A stretch of 64,000 bases of DNA from assembly GCA_003290165.1 (NCBI GenBank), contig QNQO01000505.1:496001-560000 (forward strand), written 5' to 3'. Made by a program: the position numbers and the translations under genes. Shown piece by piece: positions 59,710 through 64,000 of the stretch (within the stretch, counting starts at the first letter, position 1; every line of letters begins with the position of its first letter). The stretch comes from Berberis thunbergii. Its lineage: Eukaryota; Streptophyta; Magnoliopsida; Ranunculales; Berberidaceae. Below the pieces are notes generated by a model. The model worked only from the letters and a program-made list of their open reading frames with translations, had not been told where the DNA came from and ran no database searches.

Positions 59710-60468
59710 TTAATGTAGTACCATGTACCCAAAACTAGTTGGGATGTCACCAATGAACTTGTTATTGGCTAAGTTGATGACTGAAGTAGGTGAGTTGCCT
59801 AGATTTTGAGGAATCTGACCTGAAAATTGGTTGTTGTTGAGGAAAATTGCATCAAGGTTGGCGTTCAAGAGATCAGAAGGAATGCATCCTGAAAGGTTTT
59901 TGAATCTAAGGTCCAAGTAAATGAGATTTGGGAGAGCAAGTGTGGCCCTTGGGAAAGGGCCTGAAAAGTGGTTGTTACTAAGGTCTACTTCTTTAAGATA
60001 TCTGAGGTCTGTGAAGGTATGTGGTATTGTGCTTGTGTATTGAGGTGAATGAGTGAAATTTTTGTGAGGAGTGAGAGTTGTTTGACTAGTGACCCTTGGA
60101 GGTTGGCATGGTTGAGATCTATGTCTGTAACAACTTGAGTTGTTTGTGAAGACATGTCATCTTGAAGATTTGAACAAAACCCCTTTGTAGGAACATCCAT
60201 TAGTACCTACCGGTCCTACCTAAGTCTTTAAGATCCCATTTGGATCATCTGTGATTGCTGATTTCCATGCTTTGAGAGCAGTGTATGCATCATTGAGACT
60301 TGATGTTGGATACCCAAGTGACGGGTTGGGTAACCTCCTCCTATTCCTCCACCAACCCACACACCCCTTCCACCTCACCCAACAAAACCAACACCAATAT
60401 CAGCTAAAATTGTTCCATTTTGAATGATGAAAATAAACACAAACCAAACCAAACCAATCCTATCCATT
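59710..60468 (-). pseudogene. N-terminal fragment of an LRX-type leucine-rich-repeat extensin
   Basis: The frame starts with a signal peptide-like MDRIGLVWFVFIFIIQNGTI at 60468. NPSLGYPTSSLNDAYTALKA follows, then after a frameshift near 60225 VPTKGFCSNLQDDMSSQTTQ, VVTDIDLNHANLQGSL, and LRRs including LDAIFLNNNQFSGQIPQNLG and NSPTSVINLANNKFIGDIPT. These are the N-terminal and LRR motifs of plant LRX cell-wall proteins. A stop after the signal peptide, the frameshift, the decayed text between 60120 and 59990, and the loss of everything after the LRRs (the Cys-rich part and extensin tail) make it a pseudogene. It ends close to the short inverted-repeat element at 59527. Upstream, 60469-60936 holds no recognised gene. 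Confidence 0.82.
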
Positions 60469-60935
60469 ACTCAGGATTTCAATAAGGATTTTTCTAAAGG
60501 TTTTAATGGGGTTCTTGCATTGATGAAAGTAATGGGAACAAAGGAAATTGGGGACCACATAATAATTGGACATACATTTTCCCTCGCCTGCTCTTTTTGT
60601 TGAAATATAGAGAATGCTCGAAGGGTGAAGTCTCTTACGCTTTCGCAAGGCGCAACACTTTTCTCTATCACCTGATATCTTTTCGGGGTACAACCATCAG
60701 TGGCAACCTTTTTATAGCCAACAACACGCACGGTAGATCAAGCCTTTACTATCTCTAGTCGGATGTTTTGTACTTCTTGTTCGGTTGCTTTGTGCGTTGT
60801 TTATTCTAGTCAAAGATTTTTTTTATAAGACCTCACGTGACAAGCGAGTGCCACCATTGAACTACTATACAATATCCATACTCGCGCCTTGTCCCTACTA
60901 TGAGGAAAAATATTTACGTCCCTACTATTTAATAC

Positions 60936-60936
<1 letters not shown>

Positions 60937-60966
<30 letters not shown>
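60937..60966. repeat. (TTA)n microsatellite at an LTR edge
   Basis: About ten TTA units end directly at the start of Tat LTR copy c. Confidence 0.9.
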
Positions 60967-60967
<1 letters not shown>

Positions 60968-61815
60968 GGAGTCATTTTCCGCTCCCTGCTTTGCATTGAC
61001 TTGTAAACCTGCTGACCTGCACAAGGAATGCACGTGAGCCACAGACCACCATTGTGGTGGCCGATGACACTCCGATGCTAAAGTCAGACAGAGATCTGAG
61101 GAAGGTGTCATGTTATAAATAGGGAATTTGTAACATACCTTAGCTTACCAACCTCATGTCTTTTTTATAGTGTAGGAGTCCTGGTTCGACCAGGCCATCG
61201 ATGGCGTAGTTTAGGGAAGATGATCTTCGTGGAGATCCTTCTCTAATTAGGAGTCGTGTTGTGAAGGGAAATTTCCCTGTTAGCCGTTTGTTCCTAGATA
61301 CGTGGGAGATAGTTCCCATTTCGAGAGTGGTCTATGGGTAGAAGTCTCTTTAAGTGACATATACTATGGAATCAACTTCCTAGTTGGAAACAGAGAGTCA
61401 CTGTAATTGCTCGTCTAAAGCTGATCCTTGAGATATTTTCCTTAATAGGATTAACGGCTATTGAGGATAGCTGTGAGATACGTGGGCCTAGCAGACAGTA
61501 AGAATTCGGGTCCGTTTGGTAGATTGCATTGGGCGGGCTTAGAACCACTTGGGCCGGATTAGTGTTGGGCTAACGCTAGGACCTATCTTTCCTCGAGATC
61601 ATCATGACACATATACGACGCAAAGTTGCGACCGTTTTGGTGTATCATCAGCTACTCCCCCCAAGTTAGTGGACCATTACTTTGATTCGCTAAGTCATTT
61701 CTTGAAAAGATACACTGCTCATGATTGAGCTTGAATCGTTGCTTGAGCCACGCTCTTCTTTAATTGAACGTGTGTCGATTTTGTGGAGAAGCGGCGAAAA
61801 TCCCATCCCTATTTT
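60967..61815 (-). mobile_element. Tat 3' LTR (copy c) with 165 bp of internal sequence
   Basis: LTR at 60967-61650, then the purine tract (minus strand ggggggagtagc) and about 165 bp matching 36231-36405 of the larger element. The match stops at about 61815, before the extra ORF, where copia sequence begins. Confidence 0.8.
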
Positions 61816-62621
61816 GGTCATTTTTTGCCACAATTGATTCACTTTTGACTTGTTTTTTTTTCTTTTTCTTGAAAGGACCTTTTCCCTTCTGTTTCTCTGG
61901 TTGCTTATTGTTAGGTTTTTTCCACTTCTAGACAACTCCCTTACCTCTTCCCCTATACCCACCAAGAAATTTTCTTTTGGAGCCTAAACCTCCATGTGAA
62001 CTAGATTCAACCATATACACATCTGTATCTGGCCTAGCCGCTTCAATGCGATCCTCTTCTAGTTTCAAATGATGTGCATCATCATTTAGTTTTTTAGTGC
62101 TTTCATTGTGGGTTAGGTGCACATTCATGTGCTCTCAGTTATGAGGTAAGGATCTAATAACAACATGCACTTGTTATTCGTCAATTAACCTGCGACCAAC
62201 TTCCTTCAGGTCAGTAATCATGTTTGACATCTACCTCATATGTTGTCTCATATTATGGTTCAGGCGCTTCTTGTAGGTGTCGAACTTGATTGTCAGTTGC
62301 CTTTACTTAGTAACAGAGGTTCCAGCGAACTTCACTTTTAAAGTTGTCCACGTGTCTTTGGTTGTCCCATATTTGCAATATCATTTTCCATACTACTTAG
62401 CAATGGAAATATTTTTTTCAGGCATTGCAAGTCTCTTTATCCCTTCGCTGTTGGACGGAGCTTCCTTCCCCAGGCTCTTCCATAGTGTGGTTAAGAGTTT
62501 CCAAAGATTCTTTCTCTTCTAGTACATATTAGATTTTCATATTCCAAATCTCATAGTTATCGCCATTCAATTTCTCACATTTCTTCAATTCGGCAACAAT
62601 GTTCCTTGAAACAAATGCCAT
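61816..62621 (-). pseudogene. Ty1/copia gag fragment
   Basis: ATG at 62621 opens MAFVSRNIVAELKKCEKLNG and DNYEIWNMKI, then a stop. TTKDTWTTLKVKFAGTSVTK near 62350 and LEEDRIEAARPDTDVYMVES near 62040 follow, then GYRGRGKGVV near 61930. This is the copia gag (UBN2-type) pattern up to the basic stretch that precedes the CCHC zinc knuckle. Several stops show it is dead. It breaks off where LTR copy c internal sequence begins; protease, integrase and RT are absent. Confidence 0.78.
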
Positions 62622-63065
62622 GGTCAAGGTTTATGTCTACATAAGACATGTGCACGTATATTAAAGCCTAGCATTACACACATCTATTTTATTTATTTAT
62701 TTTTTGTCACAAAAGAATACCAGAATAATGATAATTCACATAAGATATAAAGTCGAAAGTTCACAATGTTCCCAATCATAATTTACTTCTCTTATGCGTA
62801 ACTATCACTAGCTTAGTCTTATTTGTGCAAAATATTTGTTCTTAAGGTAATTTCATTTTACCTTAGAACTCCTACTAAAAAATAACATCATGATCATGCA
62901 TCATAAAATACAAAAAAAAAGATACATATAAAGAAGTGCATAAAAAAATAAAACTTTTATTAATATGGACACATATGAATATATATTCAAATACGCCTTT
63001 GCCTTCTTGGTATGGTGTGATATATTTCTTGAAGAATTGACCAGAAAACAATTGATCGTAATTAA
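62622..63065 (-). other. Probable copia leader/LTR part, AT-rich
   Basis: It lies upstream of the copia gag start on the minus strand and shows no coding sequence. It may be the leader and LTR end of the same element. No primer-binding site was recognised. It is cut by Tat LTR copy d. Confidence 0.35.
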
Positions 63066-64000
63066 TGCAGCCGATTTCTGCTCCCTGATTTGACCTAATC
63101 CCGCTGACCTGCACAAGTAAAGCACGTGAGCCACGGACCACCATTGTGGTGGCCAATGGCACTCTACTACTAAAGTCAGACAAGGATCTAAGGAAAGTGT
63201 ATTGCTGTAACAGAGAATTTGTAGCGTACCTTTGCTTACCAACCTTATGTCTTATTTATAGTGCAAGGAGTTCTTGTTCTACCAAGCCATTGAAGGCGTA
63301 GTTTAGGAAGGAGGTCGTCGTGGAGATCCTTCTCTAATTAAGAGTCGTGGTGTAGGAGGGAAGTTCCCTATTAGCCTTGTGTTCCTAGATACGTGGGAGA
63401 TAGTTGCCAATGCGAGAACAATCCATAGAAGGAAGATTCCCTGTGTCGGTTGTGCTCTGGTATTTGCTTCCTAGTTGGAAGTAGAAAGCTATTGTAGTTG
63501 GCCATCCGAAGCTGATCCTCGAGATACTTTCCTTAGTAGGACTTACGGGTATTGAGGATAGATGTGAGACGTGTAGGCCTAGTATGCTATGAGAGTTCGG
63601 GTTCGTTTGGCGGACCGAATTAGGCGGGCTTAGAACCGCTTGGGCCAAATCAGTGTTGGACTGATGCTAGGGCTCATAATTCATCGAGATCATCACCATG
63701 CATGTACGGCTTAGGGTGTGACCAATTTTTTTTTTCATTAGCTACTCCCCCTGAGTTAGTGGGTCGTCACATCGATTCGCTAAGTCATCTTTTGAAGGGA
63801 CGCACCGCCCATGATGATTGAGTCTGAATTGTTGTTTGAGTCGCGCACTGCATTAATTGAACTGCGCCGTTTAAGTGGAAAATAGGTGAGAACCCAATCT
63901 CTATTTAGGTCATCCGCAGTGTAGAATCTGACTCTTCTACTTTCTTTGTTGTTGAAGATACCGCTCTGATTAGAAAATATTGTTCATCTTCTTCATGGCT
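63066..64000 (-). mobile_element. Tat 3' LTR (copy d) and start of its internal region
   Basis: LTR at 63066-63740 (minus strand end reads CGGCTGCA), then the purine tract (minus strand agggggagtagc) and 254 bp matching 36231-36480. The ATG of its antisense extra ORF is at 63995-63997, so that gene runs out of the window on the plus strand. Confidence 0.82.

Overview
This window looks like nuclear DNA of a flowering plant, most likely a eudicot. It is AT-rich, the genes have GT-AG introns, and nested plant transposons (Ty3/gypsy Tat and chromovirus LTR elements, CACTA, hAT, Mutator-like, Helitron) fill most of it. Only one ordinary host gene looks intact: a DUF688-like two-exon gene at 15292-17439 (+). 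The other host-like pieces are broken or captured: an ACA-type calcium ATPase fragment, RPS10-like pieces, an LRX-type extensin fragment, and two inverted copies of the start of a PI4K-gamma-like gene. Many ORFs in the window are chance frames and are left out. 

Layout. 1-4.57 kb: pol remnant of a Tat-lineage gypsy element on the minus strand with an ~87-bp tandem array at its 3' side. 5.2-6.8 kb: array of Helitron 3' ends that carry a tRNA-like T-arm. 7.2-7.8 kb: hAT MITE. 9.4 kb: Mutator-type hairpin MITE. 9.7-14.4 kb: LINE-type zf-RVT/RNase H remnant split by a 3.6-kb CACTA element, which itself holds a hAT element. 14.5-17.4 kb: hAT MITE, promoter and the DUF688-like gene, with two hairpin MITEs in its intron. 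17.4-35.5 kb: mostly gene-free, with hAT elements at 23.1, 27.0 and 32.2 kb, a CACTA end at 24.4 kb, the ACA fragment at 25.5-26.5 kb and RPS10-like pieces near 30.1-30.8 kb. 35.55-51.08 kb: one deleted Tat element in minus orientation (5' LTR at the high end, gag and protease remnant, no RT or integrase, 129-bp tandem array, antisense extra ORF, 3' LTR at the low end). A 6.2-kb chromovirus-type composite flanked by ATAAG has been inserted into it. 51.94-59.52 kb: a 7.6-kb Mutator-like element with ~1.15-kb terminal inverted repeats and a perfect 9-bp target duplication. 59.7-60.5 kb: LRX fragment. 60.97-64 kb: two more Tat 3' LTRs around a copia gag fragment. 

Two systems stand out. First, the 7.6-kb Mutator-like element has two convergent genes, as MuDR does. 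One is a decayed FAR1/MULE/SWIM transposase. The other, in the mudrB position, is an intact 93-residue protein made almost entirely of an RNase H1-type hybrid-binding (viroplasmin-like) domain. Second, the composite at 41757-47989 carries the 5' part of a PI4K-gamma-like gene in both arms of a ~1.9-kb inverted repeat. Its transcript could fold into a long hairpin and feed small RNAs against the host gene. All calls come from reading the sequence; no database search was run.
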